The notes beneath the pieces were generated by a model. That model was not told the origin of the DNA, made no database searches, and saw only the letters and a program-made list of their open reading frames with translations. Positions 63,686-64,000 of a stretch of DNA of 64,000 nucleotides are shown here, in pieces. Position 1 is the stretch's first letter. Each line of letters begins with the position of its first letter. This DNA is from Trifolium pratense (lineage: Eukaryota; Streptophyta; Magnoliopsida; Fabales; Fabaceae), in assembly GCF_020283565.1 (NCBI RefSeq), contig NW_025721050.1, forward strand, positions 62,001 through 126,000, in the 5' to 3' direction. The translations under genes were made by a program, and so were the position numbers.

Positions 63686-64000
63686 AGTAGAAATAATCAT
63701 GAATGAATGACTGACTGATAAGATATTTTACACAAAGCCATCTTCCAAATTTGTTTTGTGAGTATACATAATGGAAGATGTCTTATAGGGTGGGTCCCAC
63801 AAGATTTTTCTTCCGGACATGTGTTCATCTTCTACAAACAAAACCATGGAAAAATCACTTTTACTCTTGACTTAATAGTCTCCTTTGTCACTACCAAAAA
63901 AAAATAATAGTCTCCTTTCGTATTCGTCTTTTTTCCGCTAAAAAAACAAATTCGAGATATCATATCCAGGAAACACAAGTCATTTGTCACATGTTTTATG
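63686..64000. other. Intergenic, no recognised gene
   Basis: Nothing was recognised to the end of the window. Confidence 0.5.

Overview
This is nuclear DNA of a higher plant. It is AT-rich, its genes are split by GT-AG introns, and every class of plant transposon is represented. The tRNA-derived SINE, the TRIM-type LTRs and the fold-back MITEs look like those of the galegoid (Medicago/Trifolium/Pisum-type) legumes. That placement is an inference from recalled sequence styles, not a database result. No prokaryotic features, CRISPR arrays, rRNA genes or true tRNA genes were seen.

Layout. 1-7.2 kb: degenerate AT-rich repeat arrays ending in Helitron-like hairpin/CTAGT termini (about 1.9 and 7.2 kb), with the 3' half of a LINE on the minus strand between them (3.35-5.39 kb). 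7.2-10.4 kb: a damaged Ty1/copia element. 10.7-12.0 kb: the 5' half of another LINE, cut off by a large Ty3/gypsy element (12.03-23.94 kb). That element has gag-pro-pol on the minus strand, an antisense five-exon plant-mobile-domain (PMD) gene on the plus strand, and an inverted piece of its own LTR in place of the 5' end. 26.5-33.9 kb: a five-exon LRR receptor kinase gene (minus) with a LINE fragment in intron 2. 35.2-43.0 kb: duplicated F-box material, namely one intact gene (41.7-43.0 kb), one 5'-truncated copy (36.85-37.82 kb) fused to the N-terminal part of a FAR1/MULE transposase gene, and several remnants of the flanking sequence. An unusual array of about 30-bp palindromes lies upstream of the transposase fragment. 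43.9-44.7 kb: a decayed gypsy protease fragment. 45.6-46.3 kb: a broken T2 ribonuclease. 46.5-50.7 kb: an eleven-exon plant aspartic protease pseudogene. 51.9-52.0 kb: a SINE with perfect target duplication. 52.1-55.06 kb: mostly non-coding DNA ending in a Helitron-like terminus. 56.5-62.8 kb: a second five-exon LRR receptor kinase (plus), paralogous to the first, with a complete 584-bp TRIM element in intron 1.

The functional core is the pair of LRR-XII-like, non-RD receptor kinases. They are transcribed away from each other and share exon structure and intron phase. Members of this class (FLS2, EFR, Xa21 types) are surface immune receptors. One intact F-box/FBA gene may encode an SCF substrate adaptor. 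Almost everything else is mobile DNA or genes broken by it.

The points I would look at first are: the PMD gene carried antisense inside the gypsy element together with the inverted LTR end; the palindrome array beside the truncated MULE transposase and its fusion to an F-box fragment; the receptor kinase pair; and the aspartic protease pseudogene with its catalytic Asp replaced by Tyr. Exon borders were placed by eye from GT-AG sites, reading phase and recalled family conservation.
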